A stretch of 64,000 nt of DNA from CAWFZT01 sp963820415 (GCA_963820415.1 CAWFZT010000006.1:992001-1056000), one strand, 5' to 3'; positions 51,606 through 61,198 are shown, counted from the stretch's first letter. Program-made: numbers and translations. The notes: generated from the letters alone by a model not told the origin.

Positions 51606-52619
51606 CTATCCAAAATTCAGTTTGCTGCTGCGCAGCTCACCCCACTTAAGGGCATCCGCGATACCTTGCTCGATGGATAATCTGGCTTCCCAGCCTAGCA
51701 GGCGGCGCGCCACATCGGCGTTGGCAAACGACCCGGCCACGTCACCAGGACGCGGCTCGGCTTCGTACTGCGGGATCGGGCTGCCCCAAACTTTTTCGAA
51801 GGCTGCCACCAGCTCTTTGACAGTCACCCCACACCCGGTGCCCAGGTTAATCACCAGATAGCCATCCTGCGGGTTGCCGGCGCGCTCGAAAACTGCATCG
51901 AAATCCGTCAGAGCGGTGATGTGCGCCTGGGCCAGGTCCCAGACGTGAATGTAATCACGGATGCCGCTGCCATCCCGGGTGGGCCAGTTCGTCCCGGTCA
52001 GGACAAACTGAGGCAGGCGGCCTTGAGCCACATCGACCAGCTTGCCCAACACGTGCGAGGGCTGTTCTACGTGGATGCCCGAGCGCATCTTGGGGTCGGC
52101 GCCGATGGGGTTAAAATAGCGCAGGGCGATGCCGCGCATGCCATAGGCGGAACAGAAATCCTGCAGAACCATTTCCATCATGTACTTGGTGCGCGCGTAG
52201 GGGCTGCCCGGTTTCAAGGGTGCCGCTTCAGTCACCATAAACCCGGGCACCACATCGTAAATCGAGGCGGATGAGCTGAATACTACCCGGTTGTAGCCCA
52301 ATTGGTTGAGTGTACGGAACAACTCCAGAGATTTGCACACATTTTCATGGTAATACTCGTAAGGATAGGCAACCGAATCGGGTACAACGATCAGGGCTGC
52401 ACAGTGGACGGTCGCCTGGATATCCGGATGGTCGCCAAAAATCTGCTTAAGGGCGGCGGCATCGGCAATATCCGCCTGGTAGAAGATACGCCGGCGGGTG
52501 AATTCGACCCGCCCGGTGACCAGAGAATCGAGGATGATGGGGGTGTGCCCGTTGTCTTCCAGAGCTGAACAGATCGTGCTGCCAATATAGCCGGCTCCGC
52601 CGGTGATCAAGTATTTCAT
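51606..52619 (-). CDS. galE: UDP-glucose 4-epimerase
   Basis: 337 residues, ATG 52619 behind AGAGG. NAD-binding GGAGYIGSTIC, catalytic Ser/Tyr/Lys in FSSSASIYD and SPYARTKYMME, and GDGSGIRDYIHVWDLAQAH. Interconverts UDP-glucose and UDP-galactose, linking to the alpha-galactosidase upstream and to envelope glycan synthesis downstream. Full length. The usual Y-G in the first motif is S-I-Y-D here, a mild variant. Confidence 0.92.
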   Translation of the reverse strand: MKYLITGGAGYIGSTICSALEDNGHTPIILDSLVTGRVEFTRRRIFYQADIADAAALKQIFGDHPDIQATVHCAALIVVPDSVAYPYEYYHENVCKSLELFRTLNQLGYNRVVFSSSASIYDVVPGFMVTEAAPLKPGSPYARTKYMMEMVLQDFCSAYGMRGIALRYFNPIGADPKMRSGIHVEQPSHVLGKLVDVAQGRLPQFVLTGTNWPTRDGSGIRDYIHVWDLAQAHITALTDFDAVFERAGNPQDGYLVINLGTGCGVTVKELVAAFEKVWGSPIPQYEAEPRPGDVAGSFANADVARRLLGWEARLSIEQGIADALKWGELRSSKLNFG

Positions 52620-52635
52620 GCAACCTCTTTGGATT

Positions 52636-52720
52636 GAAGATTTATGGTTTTTGATTGATGATTGACGATTGACGATTGATGAATGATGATATTGGAGTGA
52701 TGATTTTAATCTAAAAAATG
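52636..52720. repeat. AT-rich GATTGA-type tandem repeat
   Basis: Repeated units such as TTGATTGATGATTGACGATT and GACGATTGATGAATGATGAT upstream of galE on its leader side. Same unit type as at 19905-19972. No gene. Confidence 0.6.
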
Positions 52721-52739
52721 CAATCTTTACAGTTGAATC

Positions 52740-54818
52740 TCAGGGACACTGCAGTTCGGTGCGCACCGCCTGGAAAGTGGCGCTCTTTTCCGGGCTGGAG
52801 GGGGTGGCTCCATCAATGCGCTGCCACAGCCGGCAGAGCATCGGCTGCATGGCGGCGGTCACCTGGCGAGTTTCCTGGCTGAGTTGGCGCGCCCGTTTCC
52901 AGTTACCGTTATGGGCATACCCCTCAATGAACACCAGCCGCTCGGACGGGTCATTAGGATAATCCGTCTGGCTGAAAGCCTGGTCACCCAGGTTGGCTAC
53001 CTGCTGCCAGTCCTCCTGCTGGCGGGCCAGGTCGGCTTTTTCAAAGTAATAGCACCAGCCGGAATGTGCGGGCTCTGCACCAAAAATATTCTCGTCCGGA
53101 TGGACAGCCTGGCCAGGAGCTGCATCCTGGATCAGCTGGTTAGTGGAAACCGCCGCCGCCTCACGCATGCGATTTGGCAGCATGATATTCAAGGGGTCCA
53201 GGTCAGGGTCCAACACACGCACGCAGGCCGGTGGGACATAATTTAGCGCGATCATCTGGGAAGTGCTGCCGCTGAAATCAGCCGCCAGGTAATCCTGGGT
53301 AATGGGTTGGCCCGGCTGGAGGGAAGGCAGCCCAGTGCCCAGGCGCAGCGAAGGGAAATAGAGCATGAAAGACATATGGGCGCTGGAGTTACCTGCGGCG
53401 TAAATCCAGTTCAGCGGGGCAGTCAGGCTGTTATCGCTGAAATAGCGCACAGGCAGGTCGTTGAACAGCAACGTGGTGCCCGGTTTTAACTGGGGCATGC
53501 GCCAGGAAAGCTGCCAGAAAAGCGCTTTCTGGGTAGCCCAATCGCGCCGGTAAGCGTTGGCGGCCTGGAACTGCAGCCCAATAGCCAGGCCGAGCAGCAC
53601 ACCCAGGGTAAGGATCTTCGACCAGTGCGGCAGCGGAAGCAGTCCAAGCAGGCCGGTAATGAACAGAGTGGATCCCAGCATGAAGGCAAGGGTGAAGCGG
53701 TCGTTGGGGAAGCTCAACCCCACCGGGATTTGGGTCAGCCAGAAAGGCCAGCCCGCCAGGAGCAGGGCCAGCAGGCCGGTCAGCAGGCACGGCCAGGCCC
53801 AGGCGCGCCGAGAGCGAGGAGAAGCATCCTCCCCGCCTTTGATGACCGCCAGGTACAGCCCCAGGAGCGCTGCTCCTAAAAGAACGATCAGGGCGTAAAC
53901 CTGGGTGGTGCGCCCCCCCAATACTGCCGGGTCAGGCAAGCGGAAGACTTTTCCCCAGGCGGCGAAAGTGGTCAGCCACAAGTCGGCGGCGATGCGGCCC
54001 AGCAGAGCAGCAAAGACCTGGAATGGCTGGGTTTTAAGCTGCTCGAAAGCCTTGGGCTGATAATTCTGGGTTTGGAAGCGGAAGAAAAAAGCTCGCCAGG
54101 CTGCCAGGGCGGCGAAGAGCAGCAGGTAGGGCAACCAGATTTTGAAGACTTGCGCCAACCTCTGGCGGCGATTCGGAATCCTTTCAGTCAGAACGATCCA
54201 GATCAGGGCCGGGCGCACCAACTCGAGCAGGAAGAAATACTCCATGGTGATCAGGTTGGCGAAGGAGAGCAGCAAGGCCACCATGGTAGTCAGCAGCCAC
54301 GACCAGCGCCAGCGCGGCTGCCGTAAAGCCAGCAGCGTGCACAACAGAGAAGCCAGAAAAGCCGTCAGGACGATGAAAAAATGGCTGTACATCAGGCTGA
54401 TGAATTGCTGTTCGAAGCCCGGGTAAACCACAAACAGCAAAGCGGCCCAGACAGCCGCCTGAGACTGGCGGGGCCAGACCAGGCGCAGCAGCCCCCACAG
54501 AGTGACCCCGGCCGTCCAGCGCCAGAAGAGGGCAAACACCTGCCAGCGCCAGGGCAGGCTGCCCAGCAGGGAGGTAGTCACCTGGTAGATCATCCCCCAA
54601 TACGGCCGGTTGGTGGAGAAATAGCGCGCCAGCCCGGCAGGGCCCAGACGGGCGGCGATCCAATTGATCGGCCAGTCATCCCAATAGAAACCCAGGCGCG
54701 GGATCAGCAGGGCATAGCTGACCAGGCAGGCCAGCAGCAGCGCCAGCGGTGCCGTCCACGAGGGCACCGAGGGCAGCGAAATGGCAGAAATACGCTTGAA
54801 AAGCCTATTCATCAGCAT
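52740..54818 (-). CDS. Large polytopic membrane protein, ArnT/PMT-like glycosyltransferase candidate
   Basis: 692 residues from ATG 54818, overlapping the end of the glycosyltransferase gene by 14 bases. About 11 membrane helices in the first 430 residues. The first external loop has RLGFYWDDWPINWIAARLGP, with the acidic pair that GT-C transferases use for the lipid-linked sugar, then a long soluble C-terminal domain (about 440-692). Coupled to a DPM1-like GT2 gene, it may transfer sugars from polyprenyl phosphate to surface glycans or proteins. Family call is tentative. Confidence 0.55.
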   Translation of the reverse strand: MLMNRLFKRISAISLPSVPSWTAPLALLLACLVSYALLIPRLGFYWDDWPINWIAARLGPAGLARYFSTNRPYWGMIYQVTTSLLGSLPWRWQVFALFWRWTAGVTLWGLLRLVWPRQSQAAVWAALLFVVYPGFEQQFISLMYSHFFIVLTAFLASLLCTLLALRQPRWRWSWLLTTMVALLLSFANLITMEYFFLLELVRPALIWIVLTERIPNRRQRLAQVFKIWLPYLLLFAALAAWRAFFFRFQTQNYQPKAFEQLKTQPFQVFAALLGRIAADLWLTTFAAWGKVFRLPDPAVLGGRTTQVYALIVLLGAALLGLYLAVIKGGEDASPRSRRAWAWPCLLTGLLALLLAGWPFWLTQIPVGLSFPNDRFTLAFMLGSTLFITGLLGLLPLPHWSKILTLGVLLGLAIGLQFQAANAYRRDWATQKALFWQLSWRMPQLKPGTTLLFNDLPVRYFSDNSLTAPLNWIYAAGNSSAHMSFMLYFPSLRLGTGLPSLQPGQPITQDYLAADFSGSTSQMIALNYVPPACVRVLDPDLDPLNIMLPNRMREAAAVSTNQLIQDAAPGQAVHPDENIFGAEPAHSGWCYYFEKADLARQQEDWQQVANLGDQAFSQTDYPNDPSERLVFIEGYAHNGNWKRARQLSQETRQVTAAMQPMLCRLWQRIDGATPSSPEKSATFQAVRTELQCP

Positions 54819-55807
54819 CTTCGACCGCAGGCTGTGGTGAATCCCCTCCAGGGTCCATGGCAGCCAACCTGCGGCGGATGATATAAATCGGGCGGTGTTT
54901 GACTTCCTGGAAAATATAGCCCACATAAATACCCAGGAATCCCAGGAAGATCATCAAGGAACCGCCCACAAACAGCAGCATGAACATCAGAGAACTCCAA
55001 CCGGGAGCCAGCCGCGCCGTATTACCACTGATCCAGAAGCTGAGCACGTAGATCATTTCGACCAGCGCCAGGCAAAGAAAGCCAACCCCGACCGAGATAG
55101 CCACGTAGAGCGGGAGGAGTGAGAAGGAGAAAATGGCGTCCATGCTCAGCCGCACCATTTTCTTCAATGAATACTTGGATTTACCGGCCATGCGCGGCGG
55201 GGGTTTGAAAGGTAGGATCACGGTACGGAAGCCGCTCCAGGCGACCATGCCGCGCAGGAAACGGTGATATTCGCGCATGGAGCGGACGGCATCCACCACC
55301 GTACGGGCCAGCAGGCGGAAGTCGGCCGCGCCGGGGGTGACGCGTGTGTCGCCAATGCGGTTGAGCAGTTTGTAGAATTGGTTAGAGGTCCAGCGCTTGA
55401 AGGCCGGCAAGCCCTCTTCTTCGACGCGTTGGGTCAGCACCACATCGTAGCCGGAGCAGGCCAGGTCGAGCATCTGGGCGAGCATTTCAGGCGGATGCTG
55501 CCCGTCGCTGTCCATGGTGATCACGTAATCGCCGCTGGCCTGGTCCAGGCCAGCGGTAAGAGCGGCCTGGTGGCCAAAATTGCGAGCTTAATTCGATTAC
55601 CACCACTCGCCGGTCGGCCGCGGCGAGGCCTTCCAAGAGCGTCTGGGTCTGGTCGCGCGAGCCATCGTTGACATAAAAAAGGGTGAAGGCATACGGCAGG
55701 CGATCGATGGCCTGGCAGAGCTGCCGGTGGAACCCGGCCACAACTTTTTCCTCGTTGTAAACAGGAACAACGATATCCACCCGTGGAAGAGCTGGAGGGT
55801 TGAGCAT
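54805..55807 (-). CDS. GT2 glycosyltransferase (polyprenyl-phosphate sugar synthase, GtrB/DPM1-like), frameshifted
   Basis: Start ATG 55807: VDIVVPVYNEEKVVAGFHRQ and FYVNDGSRDQT are the GT-A nucleotide-sugar motifs. After VVVIELS the frame fails. The family sequence resumes in the next frame as NFGHQAALTAGL and GDYVITMDSDGQHPPEML. One extra base at about 55585 explains it. The C-terminal half has two membrane helices and FLGFLGIYVGYIFQEVKHRP, typical of GtrB-type enzymes making polyprenyl-phosphate-linked sugars. It overlaps and is coupled to the GT-C-like gene. Confidence 0.88.
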
Positions 55808-55877
55808 GCGCCTCTTAGTTACGTATAATTGGTTGGATTAAGTATAATACCAAAAATCTTCCTAAAACCGATGGCTA

Positions 55878-55990
55878 ATTGGGGTTCACTGGAAATAGCC
55901 GTGGTGAACTCCCAGATTTTGGGGACCTTCCACGAATAAATCCCAATGAGCCCTCATTGGGAGGTTCATTGGAATTTGCCGTGCTGAAAC
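55878..55990. repeat. Interspersed repeat, linear copy E
   Basis: GGTTCACTGGAAATAGCC, GTGGTGAACTCCCAGATTTT and GGGGACCTTCCACG match copy A at 9385-9453. It then continues with an inner hairpin CCCAATGAGCCCTCATTGGG and a second half-copy GGTTCATTGGAATTTGCCGT. Confidence 0.75.
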
Positions 55991-56028
55991 ACCAGCCTGA
56001 CAGGAGAAATTTTATAACCTTTATCTAA

Positions 56029-56056
56029 TTGACCTACGAAGAATTTGCTGTACAAT
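56029..56056 (+). promoter_or_regulatory. Promoter of the peroxiredoxin gene
   Basis: TTGACC (56029-56034), 16-base spacer, TACAAT (56051-56056). The palindromic element lies downstream of it, inside the 5' leader. Confidence 0.55.
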
Positions 56057-56070
56057 TAGCCAATAAATAT

Positions 56071-56174
56071 GGCTTTTGGGTTTCTTGTGGAGAATTCAGT
56101 TTTTGGGGTTTGGGCGTGCGCAGCACGCTCAAACCCCAAAAACTGGTGATCCATGCGGCCACCCCCAATCAACC
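56071..56174. repeat. Palindromic MITE-like element, copy 5
   Basis: Core 56097-56145: 23-bp arms starting CAGTTTTTGGGGTTTG with one mismatch and a 3-base centre. It is bounded by an 8-bp direct repeat ATAAATAT at 56063-56070 and 56175-56182. It sits in the leader of the peroxiredoxin gene. Confidence 0.8.
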
Positions 56175-56195
56175 ATAAATATTTAGGAGGTAAGC

Positions 56196-56948
56196 ATGTT
56201 ATTGAAGACCGGACAAGAAGCACCTGACTTTGTTCTGCCCTCACACCTGGGCCAATCGGTCCGGTTGAGCGATTACCGGGGCAGGAAAAACGTAGTCCTG
56301 GCCTTCTTCCCTATGGCCTGGACGCCCATATGAACGAATCAAATCCCGGCTTACGAGGCTGAAGCTGCCAAGTTTGCGGGATTAGATACCCAGGTTCTGG
56401 GTATAAGCATCGACCATGTTCCTTGTTTGAAGGCCTGGGCCGACAGCCTGACCGGTATCCATTACCCGCTGTTGAGCGATTTCTGGCCGCACGGGAAAGT
56501 TACGGAATTATACGGCGTTATGCGCCCGCAGGAAGGGCGTTCTGAACGGGCCATCTTTGTGATCGACAAAAAGGGTATTATCCGTTATATCGATATCCAC
56601 GACATCGATCTCCAGCCGGACAATGAAGAGCTGCGGGATGTGCTGCGCAAGATCGACCCTGGCGCTGCGGCGCGCGAAATCAGACGACCACCCTCCCCAC
56701 TGCCATACGGCGGGATTGTGATGTACTGCACCAAGTGGTGCGCCGACTGCAACGTGGCGCGCCAGTGGTTCCAGGACCACAAGCTACCTTTCACCGAGGT
56801 AGACATTTATTCGGTCGAAGGCGCCCTGAAGCAGGTGATGGAATGGAACAACGGGATTTTGATCACCCCAACCTTCAACATCGATGGCACGATCCTCTCC
56901 GATTATGACGAAGCTAAATTGAAGGAAATCCTGAAAGATAGACTGTAA
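56196..56948 (+). CDS. Peroxiredoxin-glutaredoxin fusion, candidate selenoprotein (UGA at peroxidatic Cys)
   Basis: 250 codons, ATG 56196 behind AGGAGG. The AhpC/TSA domain (1-165) reads LAFFPMAWTPI-(TGA)-TNQIPAYEAEAAKF; codon 46 (56331-56333) is TGA exactly where this family has the peroxidatic cysteine (T-P-V-C-T-N-Q). The frame continues without another stop through VLGISIDHVPCLKAW and YPLLSDFWPHGKV, then into a glutaredoxin domain (about 168-250) with MYCTKWCADC and ITPTFNIDG. It would reduce peroxides with selenocysteine and recycle through its own Grx domain. A hairpin follows the UGA. Alternative: a TGC/TGT to TGA change, since other genes here carry nonsense codons. Confidence 0.75.
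56342..56383 (+). promoter_or_regulatory. Candidate bacterial SECIS hairpin
   Basis: It begins nine bases after the in-frame UGA. AATCCCG pairs perfectly with CGGGATT. An inner GGCTT/AAGTT stem, partly G-U, and a GGC/GCC tip lie inside. Bacterial SECIS elements sit just 3' of the UGA within the coding region. The apical motif required by SelB was not verified. Confidence 0.45.
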
Positions 56949-56959
56949 AACAAATTCCC

Positions 56960-57037
56960 TCAAGGGCAATTCTGCAAATGCAGGAATTGCTGGCACTCCT
57001 CCAGGGTCAGCGTGCGAGTCAGGCGGCTGCGCGTCAC
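56960..57037 (-). pseudogene. C-terminal remnant of a WD40-type protein
   Basis: Minus strand reads SRLTRTLTLEECQQFLHLQN then CP and stop. This resembles the L-T-x-E-E-C-Q-x-Y-L-H-x-x-x-C-P ending of WD40-repeat proteins common in Chloroflexi. Nothing upstream of 57037 continues it. The fragment abuts the left edge of the AT-richer xylose cassette. Confidence 0.5.
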
Positions 57038-57114
57038 CAACAGTTACAATGTTGAGTTTTCCAGCACACAACAATCCTGCCCGGAGTAATGTACTGTATC
57101 CATTTACTCTTGGA

Positions 57115-58284
57115 CTAGCGTACGCCGAGTAGAATTTCCACGGTCAATTGGTCGAGTCGTTCGTATTTCAATCCACGTGAGGCGATGGCGTTGCGATCAA
57201 ACGACTTTGCTTTGATGGAGTTGGCTTTCTCCGTTGAATATTTGCCGAAGTATTGGTTCATGGAGCCGTCATTTGCGATGTTCTCAGCAACGAGCTCTTG
57301 AATTTCCTTGTCCGCATTCCACTGGGCAGCTTTTTCTTTGAGGATGAGATAGGTACGCATACAGCCACGTGCAAAATCTTTGACGCCCTCATAATCTTCA
57401 GTTCGATAGGCATGAGCATCGAAGTGACGCGAACCTGTATAGCCTACATCCTCGAGAAACTTAACCAAGAAGAATGCAGCTTTAAGATCACGTGAACCAA
57501 ATCGCAAATCCTGATCATACCGGCCAGGATATTGATCATTTAGATCAATGTGAAAGAGCTTTCCTGCTTCCCAGGCCTGTGCTACACCGTGCATAAAATT
57601 AATTCCAGACATATGCTCATGGGCCACCTCGGGATTGACACCTACCATCTCGGGGTGATCAAGTGTAGTAATGAAGGCCAACATGTGACCGGTCGTAGGA
57701 TTGTAGATGTCTACGCGCGGTTCATTAGGCTTGGCCTCCAGCGCAAATTTCAAATCATATTTCTTATCGAGAGCATATTCGCAAAGGAAGTTCATTGCTT
57801 CGCGCGTATGCTTGATTGCATCGATTGGGTTTTTGGATGCATCAGTTTCTACTCCTTCGCGTCCTCCCCAAAAGACATAAACCTTAGCTCCAAACTCTAC
57901 CCCCAAATCGATGGCGTTCATTGTTTTCTGCAATGCATAGGCGCGCACTTTTGGATCATTAGAAGTGAATGCACCGTCTTTGAAAATCGGATCATTGAAC
58001 AAGTTGGTAGTAGCCATAGGAACTTTAAGACCCGTATCATCTAATGCCTTGCGAAAAGTCTTCTTGATTAGGTCAGCTTCAGACAGTGTCGCATCTATGG
58101 GGATCAAGTCGTTATCATGGAAGTTGACGCCATAGGCGCCAACTTCTCCCAACAAGTAAACCAATTCAGCTGGCGTTTTAAACTCTCGAACTGGACCACC
58201 AAAAGGATCTCTTCCGATGTTGCCTACCGTCCACAAGCCAAAAGTAAATTTATGCTCAGGTTTAGGTTCATAGTTAATAGTCAT
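57115..58284 (-). CDS. xylA: Xylose isomerase
   Basis: 389 residues from ATG 58284 (MTINYEPKPEHKF) behind AAAGAAAGG. It is the short class I type seen in Actinobacteria and Thermus: FGLWTVGNIGRDPFG, catalytic His in GVNFHDNDLIP, metal ligands in ALEAKPNEPR, GVNPEVAHEHM and HIDLNDQ. Converts D-xylose to D-xylulose (also D-glucose to fructose). It is the last gene of the xylose transport unit; no xylulokinase is in the window, so it must lie elsewhere. Confidence 0.96.
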   Translation of the reverse strand: MTINYEPKPEHKFTFGLWTVGNIGRDPFGGPVREFKTPAELVYLLGEVGAYGVNFHDNDLIPIDATLSEADLIKKTFRKALDDTGLKVPMATTNLFNDPIFKDGAFTSNDPKVRAYALQKTMNAIDLGVEFGAKVYVFWGGREGVETDASKNPIDAIKHTREAMNFLCEYALDKKYDLKFALEAKPNEPRVDIYNPTTGHMLAFITTLDHPEMVGVNPEVAHEHMSGINFMHGVAQAWEAGKLFHIDLNDQYPGRYDQDLRFGSRDLKAAFFLVKFLEDVGYTGSRHFDAHAYRTEDYEGVKDFARGCMRTYLILKEKAAQWNADKEIQELVAENIANDGSMNQYFGKYSTEKANSIKAKSFDRNAIASRGLKYERLDQLTVEILLGVR

Positions 58285-58429
58285 ATATTCATGCCTTTCT
58301 TTATGCGCGGAGCACTTTTCTTCAAAGAAGGGATCTTCCATATGAAAGAATATGAATTATACCAATCTGTGAATTACTGTCGTTTATTCACCTCATTTAC
58401 ACATTTGCATCAGTGGAATGGCGTTTGGT

Positions 58430-59650
58430 TTAGCGATGCTGCTTGAAGTAAACGTCTACGTAGACTGCCGCAACCAGAATGATCGCTTTTACAACATATT
58501 GCCATGACGGTTGCACATTCATCATTTGGAGTCCGGTGGTCAGACTGGCGATAATCAACGCGCCGATTAGAGCACCATGAATTGTGCCAACTCCACCCAA
58601 AGGTGAGGTGCCACCCAAAATGGTAGCGGCAATAGCATCCAATTCATACCCAGTACCCGCAGCAATTGTGCCATAACCGACATAAGAGGCCAATACTATG
58701 CCAGCTACGCCGCACAGGAAACCCATCAGCACGAAAACCCGGAATAGTGTTCCCTTAATGCTAACACCGGAGAAGCGAGCCGCATCCCTATTGCCACCAA
58801 TGGCGTAGGTATATCGGCCAAAGCGAGTATTATTCGCGGCATACGCCATAAGTATTGCCGCGATCGCAAGCAGTAATACTGGCACAGGTATGCCCTTGTA
58901 ATTATTGACGCTATAAAGATAGGCAAAGATCAACACCGCTACTATGCCCACCGTTAGCAAATCAAGGTAGAGTGGACGAGGCGTAAAATTATATTTTTGC
59001 TTGCTGCGTCGACCGCTGAATACGTTCCATAAAAGCGCTAGCACAATTAGCGCGAATATCGCCCAACCCCACATAGAAGGGATATAACCTTGGGCAATAT
59101 CAGAAAACACCGGTTGGTTGGCTGCGATGGTTTTCCCTTGGGTAACCAGCAGGAGGAGACCATTGAACAGCCACATGCCGCCCAAGGTCACGATGAAGGC
59201 GGGTAAACCCAAATAGGCAATAATATAACCCTGGATTACACCAGCCAATAGACCGACCAGTAGGCCGCAGATGACTGAAAGTATAGCTGGCAAGACCACC
59301 TGACCCGGAAAAAGCTTGAACCAAACATAGAATTGCAGATAAGCCACAACTACAGAGACGAAGCCAGCCAGTTTGCCCACTGACAGGTCAATACTTCCTG
59401 TAACAATCACCAGCACCATGCCAATGGACAGGAAGGAGGTTACGCACATCTGGCGAAAGAGATTCGAAATATTCTGGGGATCTAAGTAAGAGCCATTGGT
59501 CCAAAAGAAAAAGATTGCCCAAATAACGGCTACCGCCACGAGGAGAATATATGATTGGATGTTACGCCTCACGCTTTGAAAGAACCTGGTCCATAATGAT
59601 TCTGCCTTTGTGTCAACAGTTGTAGTCGAAACGTTCACGGGACACCTCAC
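58430..59650 (-). CDS. xylH: Xylose ABC transporter permease
   Basis: 406 residues; GTG at 59650, or GTG 59638 behind GAGGTG. RbsC/XylH-type permease with 10-14 hydrophobic segments: SIDLSVGKLAGFVSVVVAYL, the EAA-like loop NTRFGRYTYAIGGNRDAARF, then SGVSIKG, and GGTSPLGGVGTIHGALIGAL. It is longer than RbsC, as is usual for XylH. Works with the adjacent ATPase and binding protein. The 145-base gap to xylA holds no gene. Confidence 0.92.
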   Translation of the reverse strand: MRCPVNVSTTTVDTKAESLWTRFFQSVRRNIQSYILLVAVAVIWAIFFFWTNGSYLDPQNISNLFRQMCVTSFLSIGMVLVIVTGSIDLSVGKLAGFVSVVVAYLQFYVWFKLFPGQVVLPAILSVICGLLVGLLAGVIQGYIIAYLGLPAFIVTLGGMWLFNGLLLLVTQGKTIAANQPVFSDIAQGYIPSMWGWAIFALIVLALLWNVFSGRRSKQKYNFTPRPLYLDLLTVGIVAVLIFAYLYSVNNYKGIPVPVLLLAIAAILMAYAANNTRFGRYTYAIGGNRDAARFSGVSIKGTLFRVFVLMGFLCGVAGIVLASYVGYGTIAAGTGYELDAIAATILGGTSPLGGVGTIHGALIGALIIASLTTGLQMMNVQPSWQYVVKAIILVAAVYVDVYFKQHR

Positions 59651-59656
59651 TTTTTC

Positions 59657-61198
59657 TTAGTTATTTTCAGGCAACACCACGCCAGTGGCTAATGCCATGA
59701 TGCGTTCCTTGTCAGCTTCAGCAGCAGGCAATGTGGCTGTAGAGTATCCCCGGCACATCACCATAACGCGATCACTCATTCCCAGGACCTCTTCCAAATC
59801 ACTCGAGATCATAACAATTGCCACACCTTTTTCAGCCAGGTCGTTCATCAGCTTGTAAATCTCGAACTTCGCCCCAACATCAATACCGCGGGTCGGATCG
59901 TCCATGATTAAAACTTCCGGTTTGGATAGCAGCCATTTTGAAATGACCACCTTCTGTTGATTGCCGCCCGATAAGGTTTCGGCTAGCACTTCCAGGCTGG
60001 GCGTCTTGATTGTCAAGCTTTTAGCCTGTTGCAGACTGGCTTGTAATTCTGCATTGAAGTTAATGCGGAAAAATTTTGAAAACTGATCTAGATTGGGCAG
60101 AGATATGTTCTTCAGAATAGTTTAAATCAATATCAGCCCCATCTTCTTGCGATCCTCCGGCACCAAACTCAAACCCGCGTTGATTGCTTCACGTGCACTT
60201 TTGGGCTTAATTTCCTGCCCATTCATCTTGATTTTACCTTTGGAGATTATCCCATATTCACCAAATAATGTAGTTACCAATTCAGTTCGACCCGAACCCA
60301 TCAAGCCGGCAATCCCGAGAATTTCACCCCTACGGACATTGAAGCCTACCCCGTTCAGGATTTTTCGATTGGGATCGTTTGGGTCTACTGCTTCAAGGTT
60401 TTCCACTTCGAATACCACATCGCCGGGCTTGCGGTTCCCTTTGGGAAAGCGTTCCTTCATCTCACGGCCTACCATGTATTTAACCAAATCACTCTGGATT
60501 ACATTTTTTGTTGGTTGAGTGGTAACGACTTTGCCATCCCGCATTACCGTCACTCTATCGGTGATAAGGAAGAATTCCTCCAACCGGTGAGAAATATAAA
60601 TACAGGTGATACCATTTTGCTGAAGTGTCCTCAGGATTTCCATCAGTTTTTCGACTTCGGCTCTACTGAGAGCACTGGTAGGCTCGTCCAGGATCAAGAT
60701 ATTGGCATTTTCAGAGAGAGCTTTGGCGATCTCGACCATTTGCATTTTACCGACCCCCAAATTATTAACCACTGCCCGCGGGTCAACATCCAATTGATAC
60801 TTCGTCAGGATCGCCCGGGTATCGGCATAAACCTTATCCCAGATGATCCTGCCATGTTCCACTGGCTCTTTACCTAAGTAAACATTTTCGCCAACCGTTC
60901 TGGTTGGGACCAGAGTTAATTCCTGATAAACAATGGCAATTCCTTTCTTGATCGCTTCCTGAATAGAACTTTGACCCAACTTCAATTCTTCGCCGTCATA
61001 GATCACGGTACCTTCATAAGTTCCATAGGGATACACACCTGAAAGGACTTTCACCAACGTTGACTTACCCGCGCCATTCTCTCCGCAGATGCCATGTATT
61101 TCGCCGCGGCGAATATCGAAAGTAACATCATCCAATGCCACAACACCCGGGAACTGCTTGGTCACATGCTTGAATTCGAGAATATTTTCACCGTCCAC
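59657..61198 (-). pseudogene. xylG: Xylose ABC transporter ATPase with in-frame TAA
   Basis: Start probably GTG 61198 behind GGAGG. Two ABC domains as in XylG/RbsA: CGENGAGKSTLVKVLSGVYP, LSRAEVEKLMEIL and DEPTSALS in the first; GLMGSGRTELV, LSGGNQQKVVISKWLL and MDDPTRGIDVGAKFEI in the second. The frame is interrupted by TAA at 60122-60124 after RKKMGLILI, within the second domain, and goes on in frame as TILKNISLPNLDQFSKFF. A Lys, Gln, Glu or similar codon is expected there. If the stop is real, the importer lacks its second ATP site. A single-base error is equally possible. Confidence 0.85.

Larger units (their letters stand above)
55808..56195. other. Repeat-rich intergenic region
   Basis: 388 bp between divergent glycosyltransferase and peroxiredoxin genes. 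It contains a linear repeat copy (55878-55990), the peroxiredoxin promoter and a palindromic element (56071-56174). No gene seen. Confidence 0.7.

Noticed and set aside
19905..52720. CRISPR array from the GATTGA-type repeats
   Set aside because: Units are 6-8 bases, tandem and imperfect, without regular spacers or cas genes.
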